64,000 nt of DNA from Rhodoferax sp. (GTDB lineage Bacteria; Pseudomonadota; Gammaproteobacteria; Burkholderiales; Burkholderiaceae_C), in assembly GCF_018780565.1 (NCBI RefSeq), contig NZ_JADMJN010000002.1, positions 434,001-498,000 on the forward strand, read 5' to 3'. The translations under genes were made by a program, and so were the position numbers. Under the pieces are notes generated by a model. The model was given only the letters and a program-made list of their open reading frames with translations, was not told where the DNA came from and did not search any database. Below, piece after piece: positions 25,792 to 33,939 of this stretch (position 1 is its first letter; each line of letters opens with the position of its first letter).

Positions 25792-26607
25792 ATGAACCAC
25801 ATCCAGTCGCTGCTGGGGCGCAAGGGCGCGGCGCGCATCGCGCTGATTCCGCCTGCGGTGCTGGATGCGCTGAATGAGGGTTTGATCGAAACCGTTAACC
25901 TCAACGAGTTTTTGGCCATCGACCTGGCGCACCTGGCCCGCAGCGTGGCGGCCCAGGTTGGACTCGACGACCGGCATGAACGCCTGAGCGATACCCTGGC
26001 CATGCTGGATGCCTTCAAGCCGATGAAGCGCCATTTGCACGTGGCCCGTGCCTTGTACGACATGACGGCCGAGCACCCGCAGCGCGACGCCGTGGCCCAC
26101 CGCTTGGCCAGCCACACCAGCGATGTGGCCCGCTGCTGGGCCGCGCAATGGCTCATGTTCTCGGGCTTGAATTTGCCCGACAAGCTGCACGCGGTGCGGC
26201 GCTTTGCGGCAGACCGCCACTTTGGTGTGCGTGAGATCGCCTGGATGGCCGTGCGCGATGACCTGGTGGCCGCGCTGGACCCCGGCTTGGCACTGCTGCA
26301 GCCTTGGGTGCGGGACGGTGATGCGAACATACGCCGCTTTGCCAGCGAAGCCACCCGCCCGCGCGGCGTGTGGTGCGCGCAGATAGAGGCCCTCAAGCAG
26401 GAGCCCTGGCGTGCTGTGGGCTTACTGGAGCCGCTGCGCGCAGACCCCAGCCGCTATGTGCAGAACTCGGTGGCCAACTGGCTCAACGATGCCAGCAAGT
26501 CGCAAGCCGCCTGGGTGAGCCAGCTGTGCGAGCGCTGGCGCGACGAATCGGATTTGCCGCAGACGCGCTACATTGTTCAGCGGGCCCTGCGGACGCTATC
26601 GAAATAA
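25792..26607 (+). CDS. HEAT-like DNA-alkylation-repeat protein
   Basis: A 271-residue all-helical protein made of HEAT-like repeats, with recurring patterns such as FGVREIAWMAVRDDL, DANIRRFASEATRPRG and SRYVQNSVANWLNDASK. The last two are typical of the AlkC/AlkD-like DNA alkylation repeat family. Some members are DNA glycosylases for alkylated purines; here catalytic residues cannot be assigned confidently. It starts 5 bases after the SCO gene. The final codons and TAA lie inside copy E of the dispersed element. Confidence 0.75.
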   Translation: MNHIQSLLGRKGAARIALIPPAVLDALNEGLIETVNLNEFLAIDLAHLARSVAAQVGLDDRHERLSDTLAMLDAFKPMKRHLHVARALYDMTAEHPQRDAVAHRLASHTSDVARCWAAQWLMFSGLNLPDKLHAVRRFAADRHFGVREIAWMAVRDDLVAALDPGLALLQPWVRDGDANIRRFASEATRPRGVWCAQIEALKQEPWRAVGLLEPLRADPSRYVQNSVANWLNDASKSQAAWVSQLCERWRDESDLPQTRYIVQRALRTLSK

Positions 26608-26650
26608 TAGCTGGTTAATAAGTTGCGACTGAGGCGTGGTGCCGATCTAT
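26595..26650 (+). repeat. dispersed palindromic element, copy E
   Basis: GCTATCGAAATAATAGCT (26595-26612), 21 bases, then GCGTGGTGC at 26634. Its TAA (26605-26607) is the stop codon of the HEAT-repeat gene. Confidence 0.68.
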
Positions 26651-26653
26651 TGA

Positions 26654-27646
26654 CTATTCCACCTTGATGCCACGCTGTGCAATCACGCCGCCGAGCACGC
26701 GCGTGTCCTCCTTGATGCGGGTCGCTAGCCCCTCAGCCGAGGTTCCGGCGACCTGCCAGCCTTGCTGAAAGAGCTTTTGACGAATGTCGGGCGAGCGGGC
26801 GATTTCGCTGAGCAGGGCTGACAGTCTTTGCACATGGGCCGCCGGCATGGCAGCCGGTGCCGCTGCTGCGTTCCAGATCTCCAATTGAAAATTCTTGACG
26901 CCGCCCTCAGCCAAACTCGGGATGTTGGGCGCCAGGGCACTGCGGCCAGCAGAGCTCAGGCCCAGGGCCTTGAGTTTGCCAGCGCGCACTTGCGCCGTGG
27001 CCAGGCCCGGGGGCAGCAGCGCCAGCTGCAGCTGGCCACCCATCATGGCAGTGATGACCTGCGGGTTGCCAGGGTAGGGCACATGCACCGCGCGCAGTTG
27101 GGTTTGCGCCATCAAGAGTTCCATGCCGATGTGCGCCATGGTGCCCACCCCCGGTGTGCCATAGCTCCAGTGATCGCCCGCTTGTTGTCCCGCTCGCAGG
27201 AACTCGTTGGCGTTGTTGCCCGGTGCGCCCGCAGGGGCCGCCAGCACCAACGGTGCCGTGGCGATCAGGCTGATGGGCTGGAAGTCGCGCGCTGGGTCAA
27301 ACGGTGTTTTGGGGTTGAGCAGCTTGGCAATCGTCAGGTTGCCGTTGATCATGATCCCGATGGTGTGTCCGTCAGTGGCCTTGGCCACCACATCGGCGGC
27401 GATGTTGCCGCTGGCACCGGGCCGGTTGTCCACCAGCACGGGTTGCCCCAGTGCTTTGGACAGGGGTTCGGCCAACGTGCGCGCCACCAGGTCCGGCGAA
27501 GAGCCGCCCGGAAACCCGACCACGATGCGCAGTGGGTGCGTGGGCCAAGTGGGCGCAGACCTGGTGCTGGTTTGGCTGTATGCCCTCGTAGATATTAGGC
27601 ATATTGCTATGATTAGTGTAGCTATTGGCAGCGGATGGCGTGGCAT
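26654..27646 (-). CDS. Bug-family tripartite tricarboxylate transporter substrate-binding protein
   Basis: A 330-residue periplasmic binding protein. A signal peptide (MPRHPLPIATLIIAICLIST..) precedes WPTHPLRIVVGFPGGSSPDLVAR, the Bug-family ligand loop. LVDNRPGASGNIAADVVAKA and the later MMGGQLQLALLPPGLA follow. Bug proteins bind carboxylates or aromatic acids for TTT transporters and are hugely expanded in Burkholderiales; many are orphans, as here. ATG 27646 is preferred as it starts the signal peptide. Copy F of the dispersed element encodes the hydrophobic core (Ala-Thr-Leu-Ile-Ile-Ala). Confidence 0.85.
   Translation of the reverse strand: MPRHPLPIATLIIAICLISTRAYSQTSTRSAPTWPTHPLRIVVGFPGGSSPDLVARTLAEPLSKALGQPVLVDNRPGASGNIAADVVAKATDGHTIGIMINGNLTIAKLLNPKTPFDPARDFQPISLIATAPLVLAAPAGAPGNNANEFLRAGQQAGDHWSYGTPGVGTMAHIGMELLMAQTQLRAVHVPYPGNPQVITAMMGGQLQLALLPPGLATAQVRAGKLKALGLSSAGRSALAPNIPSLAEGGVKNFQLEIWNAAAAPAAMPAAHVQRLSALLSEIARSPDIRQKLFQQGWQVAGTSAEGLATRIKEDTRVLGGVIAQRGIKVE
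27570..27622 (-). repeat. dispersed palindromic element, copy F
   Basis: On the minus strand, GCTACACTAATCATAGCA (27622-27605) is followed by 21 bases and then GCATACAGC. It lies in the signal peptide of the Bug-family protein. It is the most diverged copy, but spacing and reading phase agree with the others. Confidence 0.55.
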
Positions 27647-27711
27647 GACGGGATGGGGCAGTTGGAGCACGCCAACCGAAGTGCGCGTGCGTAAGTGCTT
27701 CTGATTGTCCC

Positions 27712-27750
27712 GCATAAAAAAGCCTCCGAGGTCATCACCGTCGGAGGCTT
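27712..27750 (-). terminator. rho-independent terminator of rpoH
   Basis: On the minus strand, AGCCTCCGA and TCGGAGGCT form a 9-bp stem (27749-27721) followed by a run of six Ts. It is 30 bases downstream of the rpoH stop. Confidence 0.85.
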
Positions 27751-27781
27751 GGGTACCGTGCGCTTTTTCGAACCCGTTACA

Positions 27782-28723
27782 TCAGGCGTATTCGGCCAGC
27801 GTCTTCTTCATCTTCTTCATGGCCGCCACTTCGATCTGGCGAATACGCTCGGCGCTCACACCGTACTCGGCTGCCAAATCGTGCAGCGTCATGCCGCCTG
27901 AGTTGTCGTCGTTGACCTTGAGCCAGCGCTCTTCCACGATACGGCGGCTGCGCGGGTCCAGCGCTTCCAGTGCCGTGGCAATGCCGTCGCTGGCCAGCAC
28001 GTCGCGCTGGTGGGCTTCGATCATGGCCGTAGGCTCATGGCGGGTATCGGTCAGGTAGGCAATGGGGCCAAAGGCATCTTCACCGTCATCAGAGGGGCTG
28101 GGGTCCAGCAGCACGTCGCCGCCGGAAAGCCGGGTTTCCATCTCGATCACTTCTTCGCGCTTGACCTTGAGCTCACGCGCCATCGCGTCAATCTGCTCCT
28201 CGTTCAGGGTTTCGCGGTGGGTGCCGGTATCGGCGGCTGCGTCATCGGACTTGTAGCGCTGTTTCATCGAGCGCAGGTTAAAGAACAGCTTGCGCTGGGC
28301 CTTGGTGGTCGCCACCTTGACCATGCGCCAGTTCTTCAGGATGTACTCGTGAATCTCGGCCTTGATCCAATGCATGGCATAGCTCACCAAGCGCACGCCC
28401 TGATCCGGGTCGAAGCGTTTGACGGCCTTCATGAGGCCAACGTTACCTTCCTGGATCAGATCGCCGTGCGGCAAACCGTAGCCCAGGTACTGGCGCGAGA
28501 TGGATACCACCAGACGCAGGTGGGAGAGCACCAGCTTGCCCGCGGCATCCAGGTCATTGTCCAGCCTGAACTTGCGCGAGAACTCCTGCTCTTCCTCCAG
28601 CGTGAGCATGGGCAAACGATTGGCTGCCGAGATATAGGCATCCAGATTGCCCAATGAAGGTACCAGCGACCACGGATTGCCTACCGTCAACGCAGCACCT
28701 GAAACTCCAGTTTGATAAGACAT
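27782..28723 (-). CDS. rpoH: heat-shock sigma factor RpoH (sigma-32)
   Basis: A 313-residue sigma factor. Region 2 has DLIQEGNVGLMKAVKRFDPDQGVRLVSYAMHWIKAEI. The RpoH box QRKLFFNLR follows, and region 4 ends with MTLHDLAAEYGVSAERIRQIEVAAMKKMK. It directs RNA polymerase to heat-shock promoters. The ATG at 28723 has AAGGAG eight bases upstream and is preferred over an ATG 21 bases earlier. A perfect CIRCE operator lies 32-58 bases upstream of the start, implying that HrcA represses rpoH. A terminator follows the gene. Confidence 0.95.
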   Translation of the reverse strand: MSYQTGVSGAALTVGNPWSLVPSLGNLDAYISAANRLPMLTLEEEQEFSRKFRLDNDLDAAGKLVLSHLRLVVSISRQYLGYGLPHGDLIQEGNVGLMKAVKRFDPDQGVRLVSYAMHWIKAEIHEYILKNWRMVKVATTKAQRKLFFNLRSMKQRYKSDDAAADTGTHRETLNEEQIDAMARELKVKREEVIEMETRLSGGDVLLDPSPSDDGEDAFGPIAYLTDTRHEPTAMIEAHQRDVLASDGIATALEALDPRSRRIVEERWLKVNDDNSGGMTLHDLAAEYGVSAERIRQIEVAAMKKMKKTLAEYA

Positions 28724-28754
28724 ACCAGAACTCCTTGTTGTCATATTTTGAATA

Positions 28755-28781
28755 TTAGCACTCTCTTCGATGGAGTGCTAA
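28755..28781. promoter_or_regulatory. CIRCE element (HrcA operator) upstream of rpoH
   Basis: TTAGCACTC-N9-GAGTGCTAA, a perfect match to the CIRCE consensus in both 9-bp arms with the correct 9-base spacer. It lies between rpoH (start 28723, minus) and the TetR gene (start 28880, plus), closer to rpoH. Confidence 0.93.
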
Positions 28782-28819
28782 AGCGAAAGTTCAATTGTGG
28801 TGATAGAGATATTTGATAT

Positions 28820-28849
28820 TTGACACGGCAAGTTCAAATCCCGTAGAAT
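28820..28849 (+). promoter_or_regulatory. sigma-70 promoter of the TetR-amidohydrolase operon
   Basis: A perfect TTGACA (28820-28825) and TAGAAT (28844-28849) with an 18-base spacer. It is 30 bases upstream of the TetR start, giving a predicted transcription start near 28856. Confidence 0.72.
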
Positions 28850-28852
28850 TCC

Positions 28853-28862
28853 ACTCTAGAGT
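28853..28862. promoter_or_regulatory. palindromic candidate TetR operator
   Basis: The perfect 10-bp palindrome ACTCTAGAGT overlaps the expected transcription start of the TetR gene. This is the usual place for an autorepression site; the assignment is by position only. Confidence 0.45.
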
Positions 28863-28879
28863 AACAATCTAATTTTGGC

Positions 28880-29503
28880 ATGATACACGCCCCTGCTCAG
28901 ACCCAGACGACCCGCGATGCCCTGATGACAGCCGCTTTGGCAGTGTTTGAGGCACAGGGGTTTGAGCGCGCCACGGTCGCCTCCATCTGCCGCGCCAGTG
29001 GTGTGTCCAATGGCAGTTTTTTTCACGCCTTTGCATCCAAGGAGGCCTTGGGTGCCGCCTTGTTCGTGGATGCCCTGACCCGTTACCACGACGCCTTGCT
29101 GGCAGCCCTCCATGGCGGGCCAGGGGCTGCCCACGGTGTGCAGGCACTGATCACCGCCCATTTGAACTGGGTCGTGACCCAACGCCCCTGGTCGCGGCTC
29201 TTGTTCGAGCAGGCGCGCGCCGACTGGCTGGTTCACATCCGCCCCCAGCAGCGCCAGAGCAACGAGGCGCTGCGCCATGGCATCCACGTATGGCGGGCAC
29301 CGCTGGTGGCCGCGGGCCAGCTTGTGGCCATGCCCGACCTTTTGTTTTTCAGCCAGCTCATCGGTCCAGCGCAAATGCTGTGCCGCATCTGGCTGGCTGA
29401 CAGCGAAGCCACCGACCCGCGTGAATTTGCCCAGGAGCTTGTGACCTGCGCTGTTCGCGCGCTTGTTCTTGTCACACCCACCACGGAAGGAATCCCATCA
29501 TGA
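28880..29503 (+). CDS. TetR-family transcriptional regulator
   Basis: A 207-residue regulator. The N-terminal helix-turn-helix reads TRDALMTAALAVFEAQGFERATVASICRASGVSNGSFFHAFASKEAL, a textbook TetR DNA-binding domain. The C-terminal ligand domain is divergent. The stop overlaps the amidohydrolase ATG by four bases, so the regulator and enzyme are co-expressed and probably respond to the enzyme's substrate or product. A strong promoter and a palindrome over the start point upstream suggest autorepression. Confidence 0.88.
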   Translation: MIHAPAQTQTTRDALMTAALAVFEAQGFERATVASICRASGVSNGSFFHAFASKEALGAALFVDALTRYHDALLAALHGGPGAAHGVQALITAHLNWVVTQRPWSRLLFEQARADWLVHIRPQQRQSNEALRHGIHVWRAPLVAAGQLVAMPDLLFFSQLIGPAQMLCRIWLADSEATDPREFAQELVTCAVRALVLVTPTTEGIPS

Positions 29504-30312
29504 TCATCGACGCCTGGGGCCAGCACCCAACTTTGCGCCACAGCCAGGACCCCATCTTTGACTCGTTGCGGCGCTGGACCAAGGCAGATGTGCCCACTCA
29601 CGCTTTGCCGGTGGCCAGCACGCTGGCTGCCATGGACCAGGGCGGGGTGGACAAGATGCTCAGCAGCGCCTGGATCGCCCCGCACCATGTGATGATTTCC
29701 AACGATGAGGTGGCCGATTTTGTGGCGCAGTCGCACGGGCGGCTGGTGGGTGTGGGCTCGGCGGACCTCTCCAGGCCGATGTCGGCGGTGCGTGAGATAC
29801 GGCGCTGTGTGGAGGTCTTGGGATTCAAGGCCATTCGCATCCTGCCCTGGCTGTGGGAGTTGCCCCCGACGGATCGACGCTTTTACCCGGTGTACGCCGC
29901 CTGCTGCGAACTGGGCGTGCCGTTTTGCACCCAGATCGGCCACACAGGCCCGCTGATGCCTTCGGAGCCGGGCCGCCCGGTCTATCTGGATCAGGTGGCG
30001 CTGGACTTTCCGGAACTGGTGATCGTCGCCGGGCACATCGGCTACCCGCGGACCGATGAAGCCATTGCGGTGGCCACCAAGCATGAAAACGTCTACATCG
30101 ACACCTCGGCCTACACGGTGGGTCGCTACCCGCCTGAGCTGGTGGCCTTCATGAAGTCGCACGGCAAGCGCAAGGTTCTGTTTGGCACCAACTACCCGAT
30201 GATCACGCCGCAAAAAGCACTGGAAGGGCTGGAGAAGCTGGGTCTGGATGATGCGGCCAAGGCGCTGTTTCTGGGCGGCAATGCGCAGCGGGTGTTCAAT
30301 TTACAGGGATGA
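29500..30312 (+). CDS. amidohydrolase family protein (amidohydrolase 2 / ACMSD-like)
   Basis: A 270-residue TIM-barrel metal-dependent hydrolase or decarboxylase of the Amidohydro_2 group. It has an N-terminal MIIDAWGQHP in place of the usual DxHxH metal motif. ELVIVAGHIGYPRTDEAI carries a His on a central strand, VYIDTSAYTVGRYPPE a Ser/Thr pair, and the C-terminal KVLFGTNYPMITP stands where the family often has an Asp. The weak N-terminal metal motif (a single His) resembles the group without DxHxH. It is coupled to the upstream TetR gene. The substrate is unknown. Confidence 0.75.
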   Translation: MIIDAWGQHPTLRHSQDPIFDSLRRWTKADVPTHALPVASTLAAMDQGGVDKMLSSAWIAPHHVMISNDEVADFVAQSHGRLVGVGSADLSRPMSAVREIRRCVEVLGFKAIRILPWLWELPPTDRRFYPVYAACCELGVPFCTQIGHTGPLMPSEPGRPVYLDQVALDFPELVIVAGHIGYPRTDEAIAVATKHENVYIDTSAYTVGRYPPELVAFMKSHGKRKVLFGTNYPMITPQKALEGLEKLGLDDAAKALFLGGNAQRVFNLQG

Positions 30313-30389
30313 GTCTGAAGACGATCTGCGGGTAGACTCGAATCCTCCCCGTCATGCCGGGGCGCCATGTTTAACCAGACTGACTGCGT

Positions 30390-31415
30390 ATGACCCAGGC
30401 TCCCCCCTCGATGCGATCCCCCCGCTTTGTACAACTGCATCAGCACGATGAAGCGAGTGTGCGTGCCGAGTTGGCTGCAGGTTTGCTGGCCAGCGCTCCA
30501 TTCACCCATCCCAAGTACCTGTACGACGCACTCGGCTCCCGGCTGTTTGCCGCCATCACCGAGTTGGCGGAGTACTACCCCACCCGTACCGAGGCGGCCA
30601 TCTTCGCGCGGCATGCGTCTGACATGGCCACCTTCATTCCAGCGGGTATGACCCTGGTGGACCTGGGTGCGGGCAACTGCGAAAAGGCGGCCCGCCTGTT
30701 TGAGGTGTTGAGTCCTTCGCGCTATGTGGCAGTGGATATTTCGGTGTCGTTTTTGCAGAAAGCCCTGCAGTGCCTTCAGCGTGAGCATCCGGGTCTGGAC
30801 ATGGTGGGGGTGGGCATCGATTTCTCGAGTCAACTGAGGCTGCCGTCAGAAACCGGCGAGGGCCCGCGGCTGGTGTTTTACCCTGGATCGAGCATCGGCA
30901 ATTTCACCCCCGCCGAGGCGCTCGCATTCCTGCGGCAGGTTCGTCAGGCGAGCCAGGGCGGCGGCTTGTTGATTGGTGTCGATCTGGTGAAGCCGCTCAC
31001 TGTGCTGGAGCCGGCTTACGATGATGCGCTGGGCGTGACTTCAGCCTTCAATCTCAACATGCTGCTGCACATCAACCATCTGCTGGGCAGTGATTTTGAT
31101 GTGAGGCATTGGCGCCACCGTGCGCTTTACAGCGTGGAGAAAGCCCGCATCGAGATGCATCTTGACGCTGTGCAGGACGTGATGGTGCGCTGGCCCGGGG
31201 CGCAGCGCCGCTTCATGCGCGGTGAAAGCATCCACACTGAAAATTCGTATAAATACACCCCGCAGCAGTTTGAAGCCCTGCTGCGTGAAGCGGGTTTTTC
31301 TTCGGTGCGCCAATGGCGCGATACGCAGGATTGGTTCGCAGTGTTTCTCGCGCAAGACGCAGCCAATTCACAGGCTGGCGGACAAGCACAAGGACGAGAC
31401 AATGCAAAAAATTGA
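30390..31415 (+). CDS. egtD: L-histidine N-alpha-methyltransferase (EgtD)
   Basis: A 341-residue class-I methyltransferase that trimethylates histidine to hercynine, the betaine scaffold of ergothioneine and selenoneine. Motifs match EgtD: FTHPKYLYDALGSRLFAAITEL..YYPTRTE, the SAM loop LVDLGAGNCEKAARL, VAVDISVSFL, and the FYPGSSIGNF segment; FMRGESIHTENSYKYTP near the C-terminus also matches. No EgtB or EgtC is in the window. The presence of SenB-like and SelD genes three positions on suggests selenoneine rather than ergothioneine as the end product. It is 77 bases after the amidohydrolase gene. Confidence 0.92.
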   Translation: MTQAPPSMRSPRFVQLHQHDEASVRAELAAGLLASAPFTHPKYLYDALGSRLFAAITELAEYYPTRTEAAIFARHASDMATFIPAGMTLVDLGAGNCEKAARLFEVLSPSRYVAVDISVSFLQKALQCLQREHPGLDMVGVGIDFSSQLRLPSETGEGPRLVFYPGSSIGNFTPAEALAFLRQVRQASQGGGLLIGVDLVKPLTVLEPAYDDALGVTSAFNLNMLLHINHLLGSDFDVRHWRHRALYSVEKARIEMHLDAVQDVMVRWPGAQRRFMRGESIHTENSYKYTPQQFEALLREAGFSSVRQWRDTQDWFAVFLAQDAANSQAGGQAQGRDNAKN

Positions 31416-31439
31416 CGATTCATCCAGGGCGGTATTGAC

Positions 31440-32900
31440 ATGACGGTGGAACATATTGACGTGCTGATTGTGGGCGCTGGCCTCTCGGGTATCGGCGCCG
31501 CCGTTCACCTCAGCAAGCACTGCCCCGAGCGGGGCTTTGCCATTCTGGAAGGGCGCGATGACCTGGGCGGTACCTGGGATCTGTTTCGTTACCCGGGCGT
31601 GCGCTCCGATTCGGACATGTACACACTGGGCTATTCCTTTCGCCCGTGGACGGCAGCCAAGGCGATTGCCGACGGACCGTCCATTCTCAAGTACATTCGC
31701 GATACCGCACATGACCATGACCTGGAGCGGCACATCCGCTACGGGCACCGTGTGAAGCGTGCATCCTGGTCAAGCACCGAGTCCCACTGGACGGTGCAGG
31801 TCGAGAAGGGGCCTGGCGCTGAGTCGGTGCAGATCACCTGCAATTTTCTGTTCGTCTGCGGCGGCTACTACAACTACGCGCAGGGCTACACACCGGACTT
31901 CCCCGGCGTCGAACGCTTTGCCGGGCGCATCGTGCACCCGCAGAAATGGACGCCGGATATCGACTACGCCAACAAGCGTGTGGTGATCATTGGCAGCGGT
32001 GCCACGGCCGTGACCCTGGTGCCCTCCATGGCAGAAACGGCAGCCCATGTGACGATGCTGCAGCGCTCGCCCACCTATGTGGTGGCACGCCCGGCGCAGG
32101 ATGTGCTGGCCAACTGGCTCAATCGCCACCTGCCCGCGCACTTGGCTTATGGCATCACGCGCTGGAAAAATGTGCTGATGGGCATGTTCTTTTTTCGCCT
32201 GGCCAAGCGCAAGCCCGAGCGCGTCAAGCAGCTGATGATCAATGGCGTGCGACACGCCCTGGGCCCGGATTTCGATGTGCAAAAGCATTTCACGCCCAGC
32301 TACAAGCCCTGGGATCAGCGCGTGTGCCTGGTGCCTGACGCGGACCTGTTCACGGCCATTCGCAAGGGTCGTGCCTCGGTGGTAACGGACCAGATCGAGA
32401 CCTTCACCGAAGCTGGTATCCAACTGCGCTCGGGCCAGACGCTGGAGGCCGACCTGGTTGTCACTGCCACCGGCCTGGACCTGGTCGCCGTTGGCGGTAT
32501 TGAGCTGGTGGTGGATGACAAGCCGGTGGTCATGCCCAAGACCATGAGCTACAAGGGCATGATGCTGGCGGGCGTGCCCAACTTCGCCTATGTGATCGGG
32601 TACACCAATGCCTCCTGGACTCTGAAGGGCGACCTGACCTGCGAGTTTGTCTGCCGCTTGCTCAAGCGCATGAGCAAGCGTGGCATGACGCAGTGCACGC
32701 CGCGCCTGCTCGACGCCAGCGTCCAGCAGGAAAACTGGGTTGACTTCAGTTCGGGGTATATCCAGCGTTCACTGGACAAGTTTCCGACGCAGGGCAACAA
32801 AAAGCCCTGGCGGCTGCATCAGAACTATGCGCGCGACATCATGACCCTGCGCTACGGCGCCATCGAGGATGGCACCCTGGTGCTGTCCAGTTGCTCCTGA
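31440..32900 (+). CDS. Baeyer-Villiger-type flavin monooxygenase (EthA-like)
   Basis: A 486-residue flavoprotein. The FAD Rossmann motif is GAGLSGIGAA near residue 11, then GGTWDLFRYPGVRSDSDMYTLGY, which is characteristic of EthA-like enzymes. The BVMO fingerprint F-x-G-x3-H-x3-W is present as FAGRIVHPQKW, and an NADPH motif GSGATAV follows. It probably inserts oxygen next to a carbonyl or oxidises sulfur/selenium or nitrogen in an unknown substrate. It starts 24 bases after egtD and ends in copy G of the dispersed element, which supplies its TGA. A role in selenium-compound oxidation is speculative. Confidence 0.85.
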   Translation: MTVEHIDVLIVGAGLSGIGAAVHLSKHCPERGFAILEGRDDLGGTWDLFRYPGVRSDSDMYTLGYSFRPWTAAKAIADGPSILKYIRDTAHDHDLERHIRYGHRVKRASWSSTESHWTVQVEKGPGAESVQITCNFLFVCGGYYNYAQGYTPDFPGVERFAGRIVHPQKWTPDIDYANKRVVIIGSGATAVTLVPSMAETAAHVTMLQRSPTYVVARPAQDVLANWLNRHLPAHLAYGITRWKNVLMGMFFFRLAKRKPERVKQLMINGVRHALGPDFDVQKHFTPSYKPWDQRVCLVPDADLFTAIRKGRASVVTDQIETFTEAGIQLRSGQTLEADLVVTATGLDLVAVGGIELVVDDKPVVMPKTMSYKGMMLAGVPNFAYVIGYTNASWTLKGDLTCEFVCRLLKRMSKRGMTQCTPRLLDASVQQENWVDFSSGYIQRSLDKFPTQGNKKPWRLHQNYARDIMTLRYGAIEDGTLVLSSCS

Positions 32901-32950
32901 AATAATAGCTACCAAGGAAATATATACGGGGGCTAAGGGCATATTTTTTG
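32893..32950 (+). repeat. dispersed palindromic element, copy G
   Basis: GCTCCTGAAATAATAGCT (32893-32910), 21 bases, GCTAAGGGC (32932-32940), then a T-run up to the GTG of the next gene. The TGA within it (32898-32900) ends the flavin monooxygenase gene. Confidence 0.72.
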
Positions 32951-33909
32951 TGAAATCACCACATGTTCTGATCATCAGTCCGGCGCTGGCCGAGGCGAAC
33001 AACGGCAACTGGCAAACCGCCTGGCGCTGGTCGCGCATGCTGCGCCCGGTGTTTCGCACCAGCATTGCCAGCCAGTGGCAAGGCGAGCATGCCGATGTCA
33101 TGCTGGCCCTGCACGCACGCAAGTCGGCGCCGTCGGCTTTGGCCTTTGCACAGGCCCAAGGTGCAGACCATGTGGCCGTGGTGCTGACGGGCACAGATCT
33201 TTACCGGGATATTCAAACCGACGCGTCTGCCCAGGCCGCCCTGCAAGCAGCCGGCCAGCTGGTCGTTTTGCAGGAATGCGGGCCGGACGCTTTGCCCGCA
33301 GCGCTTCGCCCCAAAGCGCGCGTGATTTTCCAGTCGACGCCCCGGCGTGTGCCGCTGACCAAAACCAGTCGCCACCTGCGCGCGGTGATGGTGGGCCATT
33401 TGCGCGATGAAAAAGATCCCCTGACATACCTGCGTGCGGCGGCCCGGCTGGTCTCCCGGCCGGACATCCACCTGGACCATATTGGCGACGCGCTGGAGCC
33501 CGCGTTGGGGCAGGCGGCCGCGCAAGCCGCGGCCAGTTACACCCGCTACCGTTGGCTGGGTGGCCTGCCGCACAACCAGGCGCTAAGCCGCATCCAGCGT
33601 GCCCATGTGCTGGTGCACGCCAGCAAGATGGAAGGCGGCGCTCACGTGATTCTGGAGGCGGTGCAGTGCGGCACGGCGGTGCTGGCCTCGCGTATCGATG
33701 GCAATGTGGGCATGTTGGGCCCTGACTACGCAGGGTATTTTGCTTTGGGCGATGATGTGGCGCTGGCTGCCCTGCTTCAGCGCTGCTGCGACGATGCCGG
33801 GTTTTTATCCCTGTTGCGCCGTCAGTGTGAGGCGCGCTCGCATCTGTTTGAACCCCGGCGTGAACAGGCCCTGCTGCGCGAGCTGGTCAGTGCACTGGCA
33901 GCTGCGTAG
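32950..33909 (+). CDS. senB: SenB-like selenosugar synthase (TIGR04348-type glycosyltransferase)
   Basis: A 319-residue GT-B glycosyltransferase. The family signatures are VLTGTDLYRD near residue 80, MVGHLRDEKDP at about 147 and SKMEGGAHVILEAVQCGTAVLAS from about 225. They match the group shown in Variovorax to join selenophosphate with a UDP-sugar to make a selenosugar, the selenium donor for selenoneine. The gene following it, 30 bases on, encodes selenophosphate synthase, as expected. GTG 32950 begins right after the dispersed element. Some family members could act in another selenium pathway. No SenA (EgtB-like) gene is present in this window. Confidence 0.85.
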   Translation: MKSPHVLIISPALAEANNGNWQTAWRWSRMLRPVFRTSIASQWQGEHADVMLALHARKSAPSALAFAQAQGADHVAVVLTGTDLYRDIQTDASAQAALQAAGQLVVLQECGPDALPAALRPKARVIFQSTPRRVPLTKTSRHLRAVMVGHLRDEKDPLTYLRAAARLVSRPDIHLDHIGDALEPALGQAAAQAAASYTRYRWLGGLPHNQALSRIQRAHVLVHASKMEGGAHVILEAVQCGTAVLASRIDGNVGMLGPDYAGYFALGDDVALAALLQRCCDDAGFLSLLRRQCEARSHLFEPRREQALLRELVSALAAA

Positions 33910-33939
33910 CCGCAGCAAGATAATGGTCAAACGAAACCT

